The notes beneath the pieces were generated by a model. It saw only the letters and a list, made by a program, of their open reading frames with translations. It was not told the origin of the DNA and did not search any database. Below, one piece after another: positions 46,200 through 56,800 of a stretch of 64,000 nucleotides of DNA. A program made the position numbers and the translations under genes. Location: contig NDFF03000388.1 of NCBI GenBank assembly GCA_002150815.3, forward strand, positions 310,001-374,000, read 5' to 3'. The stretch comes from Grammothele lineata (Eukaryota; Basidiomycota; Agaricomycetes; Polyporales; Polyporaceae). The number at the start of each line of letters is the position of its first letter. Position 1 is the first letter of the stretch.

Positions 46200-46743
46200 A
46201 GGTCCCCCTTCTGCTTGCTGCTTCTCGTACGCCTTTTTGTCTACATATTGTATTTCTATATACTCTATATCTACCCGCGACAACCCTGTGGTTCATTTTG
46301 ATGCGTCTGGTCGCCCATACCGATAATCCTACAACTCCAAGCACTGATTTTAGTAAACTTGCGCGCGTTGGAGACTATGTAAGTGCAGTCGTTACGGCAC
46401 GTAGAGATCCCGTTCCTCACGGGAGCTCTACGGTCCATAAAGGCTGCAGTCACGACAATCCTAGGCTTTACCGACACCGTCGACGACTCTTTATACTCAA
46501 CGTCCGTACGGTCCCTTTATGTAAGGCCCTCACCACCATCATCACGCGTCGTGTGCGTCCGTGTGTATGCCGCCATTCTGATTCGTACATCTACGTAAAA
46601 GTACAATCGAGGGCCCGGGTTCAGACTGTCAAAGGGTACATCGCCGCGATTGCTCTCGAAGAGACGATGTCGTTGGCCCACCTTCGTTACGTGAAGACCC
46701 CCGGAGGCCTATCAGTAACGTCGCCACTGTAATTCGGAGACGG
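46200..46743. other. Convergent intergenic region SPT4 / RAI1
   Basis: About 540 bp with both 3' UTRs; AT-rich at 46.2-46.4 kb. No gene recognised. Confidence 0.6.
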
Positions 46744-48318
46744 CTAGGGGGATCCAGACTGGTCATCGATGCCGTTGGCTGAGTTATAGTACCCCAAAGG
46801 CAAAAAGCCAACCCGTTCTTCCCCTGCGGCAACCTCCGCCACTCCGTCTTTTCCTAACAAGTAAAGCTGTACGCCATCTTTGGGACGGAAGGACACTCGC
46901 CAGACGGACGGCGCATGACTCCCGTCCGGCGAGCTCGTTTTGGGGTCGTCGCTGACCGGCTTCGACATGAGGGAGCGAAGGGTGGATATGAGGCGTTGAC
47001 CCCAAGCCAGGCAGATCTGAGGATCCCAGGCGCCCGGTTTACCTCGAACAAGACGCGGGAGATTAATAGTCTTGAAGGATTGGGTCGTTGTTAAGCGGCC
47101 TTGGGGAGTCCGAAAGCCAACAACGATCTCCTACATTTGAAGACAGTAAGGGACGACCTCATGGCCCAGGCTCTCGAACATACCGGGACCCCAAGGAGAA
47201 ACGACTGTATGTAGAACTTGAGGAGTTTTCTGGGTACACGTCCGTCAGTCGGAGTTAACCATGACGATTTGATATAACGTACTTCTCGAATCTAGCCTCA
47301 TCATCAGGGCCGCGAATAGACATTGACGTCTTAAGCTCTACGAAGGAATCTGTCTGGCCCCGAAAATGATCTGGACACGGTGAGAGTTAGTGCGGAATCG
47401 ATGGTACGTGCTCACCTCGGACGCAGTCGACTTCGCCGCCGATGACTAGGCGACTATCTCCAAGTTTAGTCTTGACAACGCTGCACCACTGAATATTGGT
47501 GTCGACGTCTCCGCCCCAGCCTATTGGGTTGCCTGGTAATCGTTCAGGAACACCTGGACGAGAGGAAGTACACCAGGATTCGAAGGAATAGCCATAGTAC
47601 ATTTGTTGCCTCTGTCTAGACGACATGGTCTCTCTTTGTACGTCGAACAGTGAGTACGTATTATAAGACAGCAAGAAGACAATGGTTTACTTCTCGATCA
47701 ATTTCGCGTCGGGGGAATGTTCCTCGAGGTAGAGCGTGCCATCGACCAGCATTGCGTTTAATTCAAACCCATCACGCTCCTCGTACGGCGCTGTCAGAAT
47801 CCTCACCTTCTATCAGCGACATGCTGTCTGGATGACTGAATAGCACAGGATACAAACCCAACTCACTTGGTCATCACTCCTCTCCATGTCACGACAGCGA
47901 TATCCCGCAACCATTTACGACCGGCGCCGGGGCCTGCACCCGCGTCAACTTTGTCCATGTAACGCTCTAGTGCGCGCAGAAGCGGGTCAAGCCTGGTGCG
48001 CTCCTCTGGCCGTTTGATCCACCTCTCGTAGCCGTAGCGGAGGTCTGCTCCGTGCGGGGGCTCGGAGTAGTAGCGCAGGGCGGAGTCGTCAAACTGGAGA
48101 ACGCGCTGGGGTGTGTAAGAAAAAGTGAGGAGACCTGTTGGTTGCTGAAATGGCACTGGGCGGACTGGTTGTGAAGACGACGTGGAGGGATACTCGAGTT
48201 TGGCTGGGCTCGCAGTTTGGGCCGGGGAGGGTTCGCTGAGACTCTTGGGTTCGGTCGCGACGCGTTTGGCCGGCACTTCGTGGGGGTGTGGGGAAGAAGA
48301 ACGCGGCCGTTTGCTCAT
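46744..48318 (-). CDS. RAI1: Decapping nuclease RAI1 / DXO
   Basis: Six exons (complement): 47867-48318, 47691-47801, 47416-47633, 47283-47370, 47184-47229, 46744-47130; 433 aa. After an Arg/Ser/Pro-rich N-terminus (MSKRPRSSSPHPHE) the enzyme core reads LRYYSEPPHGADLRYGYERW, TWRGVMTKILTAPYEERDGF, YGYSFESWC, IGGEVDC (metal-binding acidic residues), FVELKTSMSI (catalytic E-x-K) and FYIQSFLLGVPEIVVGFR. The family removes defective 5' caps and pyrophosphate from RNA and partners the nuclear 5'-3' exonuclease Rat1. An in-frame ATG at 48600 exists, but MSKR at 48318 is the likelier start. Convergent with SPT4. Confidence 0.92.
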
Positions 48319-48673
48319 GGCAATATAATGCGGAAGCGGTAGCCGGGAATGTGATCTGTGGTAAGTAGCTAGAAAGTGGTGGTCGCGGAGAGCTAGGGAC
48401 TCGAGCTCTTGAGCGGCAGGCTTGGGACTCCCGGGTCGGAAGAGTGGACCGAAGACGCGGCGCACGCGAGAGACACGTGGTGGCGATGATGTCAGGGCTC
48501 GCTGCGTCGCCGATCCGCGGCCATGGCTCGGAATCCGCGCCTGTGATTTCGGCTGGGGCTGCAGACGGACATGCGAGTCGTGTCCTGCCTCTGTCCCCAA
48601 CGACCACTAACGACTGCCGCCGTCCCGCGCCGCTTGCCACCCTCGTGTCTTTTCTCTGGGCCGCAGCTCGTCC
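48319..48673. promoter_or_regulatory. Divergent promoter, RAI1 / class-3 lipase
   Basis: 355 bp between the two start codons. A possible 5' UTR acceptor (GGGCCGCAG near 48666) lies just before the lipase start, so the lipase leader may be spliced. Confidence 0.5.
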
Positions 48674-51220
48674 ATGCTCTCGAACTGGGACAAATATGGT
48701 CGTTTCAGTCTTGATCTCGCTTCCGCCGCGACCTCCGTAGGCTTCTCCACCGCCAAAGCCTGCACAAAGCTTGGGGTAAATATGCTTCTCTTCCATCCGC
48801 ATTCCCCCGTCTTCTTATTCCCAACTCGATAGTTTTCCGTTACCCGCGGAATCGCGTCCACTGCTGCGGGTATCACTGGCACCGTTGTCGACTACGCTCT
48901 CTTTGGGGGCACCACCGGTGCAGGTGAGCTTCTCGGCGGTGCCGTTTCCTCTGCCATCTCCGCCGTCGAATTTGTCGCCCTTGCCCCCATCCTCCTTGGA
49001 GAATCTCTCACCTCAACATCACTCATCGCCGCACACTCATCCCTCTCCATTCTCACTGCCATCTTTCCCGGGAGCGACGAGGCCAGCTTCTCCCTCACCA
49101 GCTTTGTTGGTCTCGTCCGCCGCGAATGGAACGAACCAGCAGGAAGTGAGGGTCTTCCAGAAGAGCGTTTTGGTGTTGGAGAAGTATTGCGAGCCTTGGC
49201 CGGTTTTGCCGCCTTGCAGGGCGTAACGTCCCAACGACAAGAGGAACACTGGTTCAAGTTCATGAAGGAGGTCCCCGTCCACGATGACGCCAGCACCTTT
49301 ACCCCCCGAATGCGTGTCGACTCTCGCGTCACCATTACTAGAGACACCATATACCCCAGTCACACTGGTCAGATCGTCACTGCGGATATCACTCAAGTAC
49401 CCGTCCCGGGAGCTTGGCCCCCTCCTCAACCACCCATCAATGCGGCCACTCACCGTTTATCCGCGCGACGCCGTATGGCCGCCTCGGCAACAATGGATGA
49501 TCTCAAACAAACATTAAGAAGATTGTCCAAACTTGTGCTAGCTGGATACGGTGGTCCTAGCCTGCTCTTCTTCGGAGTCTCGCTTTCACCTTGGGGCAGG
49601 GAACAGAGGAAAGAGGAGGCGAAGCTCTCTGATGCAATAGACGCTTCGGAGCGTGAAGCCGCCGGTGAGGACGGCCAACCCAAGTCAACCGATTCGAATA
49701 TGCCAGGTGCTCCCAGCTATTCATGGTGGGATGTCCTTATGGGCAAGCACGATCATGACATCTTCATGAGTTGGGCAAAGTCGCATCCCGCGCCCTCGAC
49801 TTCCTCTTCCACCAGCACGGTAAGTTTTTTTCCTAACTCGTTGGTTTCCCGAGACTTATCCTGAAAATATCAAGCCGCATCCACCACCAACGGCACACGT
49901 CAGCTCCGAGGGCCACATGCCTCGGTTTTGGGTCTTGACCGACCACGTTCGCCAAGAAGTCGTCCTTGTCATTCGAGGAACAATGAGTCTCAATGAGCTT
50001 GCCGTAGACTTGACTTGCGAGCCCACACCGTTTACTTTGCCCAAGACGGACCGTCATCCCTCACAGTCCCAACCGTCTGCTACGACCTCGTCCGGCACGA
50101 GGGCAGACCAATTACGGCCACCGCCCATGGATACATCATACGAAGAAGATGAAGAGCTTGAGAACATTCCAGGCTCGTTCCCGTTCCCTGTGGATCTTTC
50201 GGTACCGTTCCCTCGTTCGCGCAAGATCACAGAACCGTCCCAGACTGCCGCACCCTTCCCTCGGATGCGGGTGTTGTCGGAAAGTGTCGAAGACGGAGCC
50301 TACTTTGTCCACGGAGGCATGCTCAAGATGACACGGGCTATGGGCTCTCCTGGAAGGCCGGTTCATGTTGCGGTTCGGGACGCATTGCGGAAGAACAAAG
50401 GATACTGTACGTTGTTTTGCATATCAAGACAGGATGACTTTTGACATTCTCGTAGCCCTCGTACTCTGTGGACATAGCCTCGGAGCCGGCGTTGCGGCCC
50501 TCCTTGCTCTCGTACGCCTTTGTCCTCCCTTTTATGCGTGCTGCTGATCCAAGGGAGCACAGATGTGGGCGTCGCCTGAAACATGCCTCACGCATCACAC
50601 ATCCGGCCTGCCACGGAATCGGCGCGTCTCCGCTTATTGCTTTGCACCTCCCTGTGTCGTGTCGCCTCGCTTAAGCGCGAAAGCCGGCTCATCAGGGTTG
50701 ATTGTGTCCTTCGTTTACGGGCATGATATCGTTTCGCGCCTGTCTCTGGGGAGCGTCAGGGACCTTACCCGAGCTGCCGCCTGGTTGTGCGCCTCTGAGA
50801 ATAAAGACGGTGACAAGACTGAAGGCTATTCAAGTATCACGAAGAAGGCTCTCAAGTGGACGTTGGGTCGTGGCGATGAGGGAGACGAGGAGTGGGTGAG
50901 TCTGACCAGCGGAATCTTCCTTGTCTTACTGCGGCTGACCACCGCCACAGTTCCTTGCGATCCGGAAAACGCTCGAGGCCAACATGCAGATGGCTGATTT
51001 GTTCCCTCCTGGACGCGTCCTCTGGGCTGTGCGAGACGGCGATCTCCACCGGGCCCACCGGCTGGGCGCGGGTACAGGCCGAACGTTGTCCAAGGACAAG
51101 GTCCGCCTCTTTGAGGTGGTGGATGTTAAGCGGGTGTTCGACCAGATTATCTTTGCCCGGGATATGCTCAGCTCACATCTTCCCCATCAATACGACCGAG
51201 TATTACACGAATTACTCTGA
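48674..51220 (+). CDS. Class-3 lipase (diacylglycerol-lipase-like)
   Basis: Exons 48674-48775, 48833-49819, 49875-50406, 50456-50511, 50563-50895, 50951-51220; 759 aa. MLSNWDKYGRFSLDLA opens the protein, then a region with Ala/Gly-rich and hydrophobic stretches (DYALFGGTTGAGELLGGAVS) that may sit in or on membranes. The alpha/beta-hydrolase part has HVRQEVVLVIRGTMSLNELA (oxyanion region) and LVLCGHSLGAGVAALLAL with the catalytic Ser. Likely Asp is in VYGHDIVSRLS; the His cannot be assigned safely. The layout matches sn-1-specific diacylglycerol lipases of fungi, so a membrane-associated role in lipid turnover is likely. Acceptor AAG at 49874 is slightly unusual. Confidence 0.85.
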
Positions 51221-51529
51221 TGATGCCCTTCTCCACCTTAGATGATCCATTCACCACGGTGTTGTAGCATAGCTATGATCTACACTGTACGATATCAGCG
51301 ACATGTTGCTGAGCAAACATGTATATGTCTACTTTGTATACTTTAGTGTTCCACGTATGTCTCTGGGTGGAGGGTTTGAGTGTTATACACGTCGCATACT
51401 GTACTACGTCCTTTATATTGTCACTTGTCATACACACCCATTCGCTTCTCGACAGTCACAATTTGCGTTATGGATCCACTACTTGTACACGAAAGTATTC
51501 TCCAACGAATAGATGCGTCAGCTGCTTCC
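51221..51529. other. Convergent intergenic region
   Basis: About 310 bp, AT-rich, between the lipase (+) and UPF0303 (-) stops. No gene recognised. Confidence 0.65.
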
Positions 51530-52141
51530 TCACTGAGACTTCCCCAACGATGCGATGTATCCCTCCAGGACTTCCACGATTACCTCGTGATCCTCTTGCT
51601 GAGTGAGCCCGCTGACAACAATCACTCCCACCACACCTTCCACCCCCTCCACGCGCACCGGGAACCCACCTCCATGTATCGCGTAGTCGCCCGCCCGCTC
51701 GCCGAGCATGAACTTGGCGCGGAAGCCGTCCTCGTTTCCGCCGAACTTGTTGTGCAAGAACCACGTGCTCGCGCCCCAGCGGAGCACCGCGGCGCGCTTG
51801 CGCGCGACCCACGCGTCGTTGTCGGGCGCGGTGCCCCGCGCGGTCGTGCAGTGGAAGAGGAGCTGCGAGGAGTTCGCGAGCGTGATGTTCACGACGGCCG
51901 GGCGCGGGGCGCCGTTCGTCCCCGGGGGAGCGCGCTGCAGGCGCGTGCGCAGGAGGCAGCCGAGCTCCCAGGCGGTGTCTGCGGTGAAGTGGGGGAGGGT
52001 GCAGCGGGCCTCTTGGGCGGAGATCGCGGCGAGCTGGAGAGGCGAGAGGCGTTGGATTACACGATGGGTCTCACGGTGAATGTGGGGACTTACGTCTGTG
52101 GGCGGACTGCGAATCGGGGCAACGTCGTTGGCGGCGCTCAT
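51530..52141 (-). CDS. UPF0303 / GlcG-HbpS-like protein
   Basis: Two exons (complement): 52094-52141 and 51530-52033; 183 aa. FTADTAWELGCLLRTRLQ, VVNITLANSSQLLFHC, WVARKRAAVLRWGASTWFLH and YAIHGGGFPVRVEGVEGVVG are typical of the UPF0303 family (yeast YBR137W-like), related to the GlcG/HbpS fold. Its exact function is unclear; the yeast member associates with the GET/ubiquilin-type protein-quality machinery. The intron 52034-52093 (GTAAGT...CTCCAG) is 60 nt and stop-free, so retention adds 20 residues. The start is ATG 52141; the frame extends upstream only to a GTG. Confidence 0.82.
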   Translation of the reverse strand: MSAANDVAPIRSPPTDVSPHIHRETHRVIQRLSPLQLAAISAQEARCTLPHFTADTAWELGCLLRTRLQRAPPGTNGAPRPAVVNITLANSSQLLFHCTTARGTAPDNDAWVARKRAAVLRWGASTWFLHNKFGGNEDGFRAKFMLGERAGDYAIHGGGFPVRVEGVEGVVGVIVVSGLTQQEDHEVIVEVLEGYIASLGKSQ

Positions 52142-52382
52142 GGTGGTCGAAGTCACAACGCAACGTCTGAAGTGTAGCGGGGAGCGGGAGGTCTTGGGAA
52201 GGGCCCCGCTTACTAGTAAACTCTCGGCTTGAGAATCTCGCCGATATCTACGATTAGTAAGGCGTTGAAGGCGGTAAAACCTTGACTAGAAATGGGGACG
52301 ATCGTCGCGCACAGAAGAGAAGTTCCATGAGTACATTGCGGGAGCGTTACGACCATGCCGGAGTCCATAGGAATACAAACGA

Positions 52383-53526
52383 TTAATCCTTCTCAGCGTA
52401 CGCGAGGAGATGCCGCTCGATCTCTGCCTCGTTCATCACTCTCCACTGTCCCCGCGTCTTCGAGTCCTCCTCATCCGAGTCGGAAACAATGCCAATCTCA
52501 ACCTCGTCAGGCTTGAAATCTGTCGCGTGCACGGTGGAGATGGCCTCAATTGCCATCTGCGGATGTTGATGTGGGTGTGACGCAGGAAATACAGGGTATT
52601 ACGGAAACATACCTCAATGACCTCAGCCCGCGAAAGCGTCTTCCCTGCCCTGACTGCGTCATCTGCACCGCGCCCTGAGTCAAGTTTCTTCCATTTCTTC
52701 TCAAGGTGATTCATGGCCTCCTGCTGTTTCTGGCCAGCGGCCGTGGCATGAAACCCGACGAAGTAGCCAGCAGGATCGAGTTTGAAACATTGAGGACCGA
52801 ACTCAGCATCGATACCGATGAGGATCATGGCTGGGAGCAGCAGCAGAGTTACTGTGCAGGCCCACAGAGAGCACGAGTAGGGAACGCACCGATGCCGAGA
52901 GGTCGCATCGCCGCGCGTTGCGTATAGACCTGGTTAATATTTGCCATACGCCGGGCTAATGCGTCGGGAGTGATTTCATAGCCGTACTTGTAACGGAACT
53001 CCGCAGCTTCAGAACGTGCACGCATAACTTGGGAACGCGCGTCCGCTGGAAGCCGGGCACAAGGAAGCGTGCATTGGTGACGATGTGCAGTAGAATGGGA
53101 AAGACGACGTACCAATGAGACCGGTCATCACACAGCCGATGCTAGGCGTAATGCTGAACAGGTGGGTAACGGTCGACGCATCGAGGAGCTTGTCCTGTGT
53201 ACGCCCTCTGAGATTGCGAGACGGAGTGCCACAGAAAGAGCACTACATACAGGAACCTTCTTTTGTGTGATAACAACGGCGGTATCCTTCCCGCGTACAG
53301 AGATAGCAGTGTGTCCAGAGCCAGAGATGGCCTTGAACGCGTATTCTGTTGAGTGTATGGGGTCAGTCAGGTCCGAGCATGCAGCCATCCAGCTACTCGC
53401 CTACTTGGTACAACCGTCCCTCCGGAGAGAAGACAGTGAGATATCTGTGGATCTCCTGGGTCAGCACGGATTATACACCATACAGTATGAGACGTGTGTA
53501 TACCTGTCATAGGAGGTTCGGGACAT
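52383..53526 (-). CDS. SCL1: 20S proteasome subunit alpha1 (PSMA6 / SCL1)
   Basis: Seven exons (complement): 53504-53526, 53401-53444, 53251-53345, 53113-53194, 52890-53045, 52613-52830, 52383-52556; 263 aa. The alpha-subunit N-terminal signature is complete after splicing: [19 protein letters not shown] followed by [67 protein letters not shown] and [13 protein letters not shown] match alpha1 best. It forms part of the outer ring that gates the proteasome. Joining exon 2 to exon 3 needs a GC donor (GTA G before GCGAGT). Divergent from the RNA polymerase III gene, 320 bp apart. Confidence 0.95.
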
Positions 53527-53846
53527 GGTGAGGCAGGGGAAAGGATGGACTGAGCGGCTTCAGCAAGCGGGGACGCGCAAGTCAACGCGACGCGCGTATC
53601 TCGATCATTAGCCCTAGGCTGGGGTTAGGAGTGATTCGGTCACGTGAGAATTCGAAAGTCTCCTTGGGCTGCCAGGCAGAAGGCTGAGATCTGAGAGTCG
53701 GGCTCATAGCACTCGCCTGGTTCAACGTCCTAGCTCCCTTTCTCTTTCGCGCTCTCCGTCACAAAACCATTCGCGAACGGACCTCTATACCTCTGGACAC
53801 ATTAAAGCGGGAGCGCGCTTGGGGCGCGCGGAAGGAATAGTCCACC
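53527..53846. promoter_or_regulatory. Shared divergent promoter, proteasome alpha1 / RPC1
   Basis: 320 bp between outward-facing start codons of two housekeeping genes. A C/T-rich run at 53725-53765 precedes RPC1. No proteasome-type (PACE) element was identified with confidence. Confidence 0.55.
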
Positions 53847-56800
53847 ATGAAGGAGTCAGTCTCCCACCAGGCTCCCAAAGTCATGTATGTTCTCTCGCTT
53901 TTGAGTTCAGAACGTCGTTCAAACTGTGATGTAGCAAGAAGCTGCAGTTCAGCTTGCTCAATAACCAGGACACCGTCAAGATATCCGAGTTCGAGGTCAC
54001 CCACCGTGATCTATACACGCCGATTGACCGCTTGCCCGTGAAGAATGGTGTCCTTGATCGCCGTCTTGTGAGTTTGTCTCTTACATGTGTACATCTAATG
54101 TCTTAACACATCACAGGGAACCACAGAAAAAAGCGCGTACTGCGAAACATGTGGCCTCTCGTCTGTCGACTGTGTCGGGCATTATGCATATATCAAGCTC
54201 ATCGTGCCTGTCTTCCACATTGGTTACTTCAAGCATACCATCGGCATCTTACAGTGCATATGCAAGGTAAGTTCCGCCGTTCATAATGTCAAGCGTAGCT
54301 AGAGCATGCACGGCCAGACTTGTGCAAAGGTGCTCCTCGAGGAACCGGACCGCCGCACGTACCTCAAACGTTTCCGGAGACCCAACCTTGAGAACCTTCA
54401 GCGACAAAGTCTCACTAAAGCCGTCCTCGCACTCGCTAAGAAGACTGTCTACTGCCCATACTGCTCCGCCACCAACGGCACTGTGAAGAAAGCCGGTGCT
54501 CTGAAGATTATTCATGACAAATTCCGCGCAAAGAAGACCGCAGAGGAAATGGAAAAGTGGAAGAAGACTTTCGGTCCCGCCGTCGAGGCGCAGAAAGAAT
54601 TGGGCATGTACATCAACAAGGCTGTGCATGAAGACTTGAACCCCCTCAAGGTTCTCGATCTCTTCAAACGGATATCCGACGAGGTCTGTCTCCGTTGTTT
54701 GACTTTAAAAATTACTATCTCTCAATGCATGGTAGGATTGCGAGCTACTGGGGTTACGGCCAGATTTCGGACGACCAGAGCAATTTATCTGGCAATACAT
54801 ATCGGTCCCACCCGTCGCAATCCGACCGTCCGTGGCTCAGGACGGCGCTTCCAATGAAGACGACCTCACGGTCAAGCTCACTGAGATCGTGTTTAGCAAC
54901 GCGCTCATTAAGCAGGGTCTTGCAAAAGGTGCTCCCACTGCACAGTTTATGGTCAGAGCAATTTACTCATGGTTTCGTCGTAAGCTTATACTCCACCTTC
55001 CGGGTTTACAGGAGCAGTGGGAATTTCTTCAGCTGTCCGTCGCAATGTACATCAACTCCGAGCTGCACGGTGTTCCCTCCCAAATGGGCCAGAAACCTAT
55101 CAGAGGCTTCTGTCAGCGACTTAAGGGAAAACAGGGTCGTTTTCGTGGTAATCTTTCTGGAAAGCGTGTCGACTTCTCTGGTCGAACTGTCATCTCCCCC
55201 GATCCAAACCTCCGCATCGACGAAGTAGCAGTACCGGAGCGAGTCGCGAAGATTCTGACTTACCCAGAACGAGTCACTGCGCACAACATCGACAAGCTCA
55301 AGAAGGCAGTTCGGAATGGTTGTGATGTCCATCCGGGAGCCAACTATGTGACGGCAGGAAGCAACGGGTTCAAGAAGTACCTCAAGTTTGGGAACCGCAC
55401 CGCCATCGCGGATGGGTTGAGGATAGGCGACGTCGTTGAGCGACATGTTGTAGATGGCGACATCGCGCTCTTCAACCGACAACCCAGTTTGCACAAGGTA
55501 GGCCAGTCTTGCTGAACATGCCGTGTGACGTGCTAAAATCACTTTCTAACCATAGCTGTCAATCATGTGCCACCGAGTGAGAATCAGTAATTCATCGCAT
55601 TTTTCAAGACCAAAGCTCACAACATATACAGATCAAAGTCCGACCATGGCGATCATTCCGCCTGAACGAATGTGTTTGCGGGCCTTACAACGCTGACTTC
55701 GACGGTGATGAAATGAATTTGCGTAAGTCACTAAGTTATCTTGGCAGATGTCTTGGTTGAGCTACCGGCTACAGACGTGCCGCAAACGGAGGAGGCTCGA
55801 ACAGAAGCACTCGAGCTCATGAGCGTCAAACACAATTTGGTCACACCTCGCAATGGTGAACCCGTCATTGCCGCCATCCAAGACTTTATCACTGCGTCCT
55901 TCCTTCTCTCTCGACGTGACACCTTTTTCGACCGTCGACAATTCACTCAGATTTGTTGCTACTTCGGCGACGCAAACCTGCAGATCGACATTCCTCCCCC
56001 GACCATCTGGAAGCCCGTTCGACTATGGACTGGCAAACAGATCTTCAACGTACTTATGCGGCCTAACAAGCAGTCAAAGGTCTTCGTAAACGTCGAGTCG
56101 AAGTGCAATAAGGAGGACAAACCGAGTGCGGGATGTTATCCTGGCATCAAGTCCCCTGCGCCAGATTTGTCACCCAATGATGGTTGGCTGGTCATCGTGA
56201 ACAGCGAGATCATGTGCGGCGTCATGGACAAGGCAACTGTAGGCAGTGGCAAGAAGAAGTCGGTGTTCGGTGTCATCATGCGAGACTACGGTCCTCATGA
56301 AGCTGCGGCTGCTATGAACCGGGTAGCGAAACTTTGTGCTCGGTATCTGGGTAAAGATCACATCTCCTGTCATGTAATGTATAACTAATCGCCCCTGATT
56401 CTAGCCAACTTCGGATTCTCACTTGGTATCAACGACGTTATTCCCGGACCTGTGCTGTCGGATAAGAAAGACTCCATGGTTGAAGATGCTTATGCCGCCT
56501 GCGAACGGCTCATCGTTAAGGCCAAGAAGGGTTTGCTCGAGAACAAACCTGGTTGTGACCAAGAGCAGACCCTGGAAGCAGAGATCTCGAAAGTGCTATC
56601 AGATGTCCGTGGCAACGTTGGCGAAATCTGCATGAAAGAGCTCAGTCGCCACAACGCACCTCTTATCATGGCCACTTGCGGTTCCAAAGGTAACTTGCAT
56701 TCTACACTTCGGTGATTCTCGCTGACATATGACAGGTTCCGTCATCAATGTCTCGCAGATGGTGGCATGTGTCGGGCAGCAGATTATCGCAGGTCATCGT

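Noticed and set aside
47863..48600. RAI1 start at 48600
   Set aside because: The extra 94 residues are promoter-like and Arg/Pro-rich; MSKRPRSSS at 48318 fits the family better.
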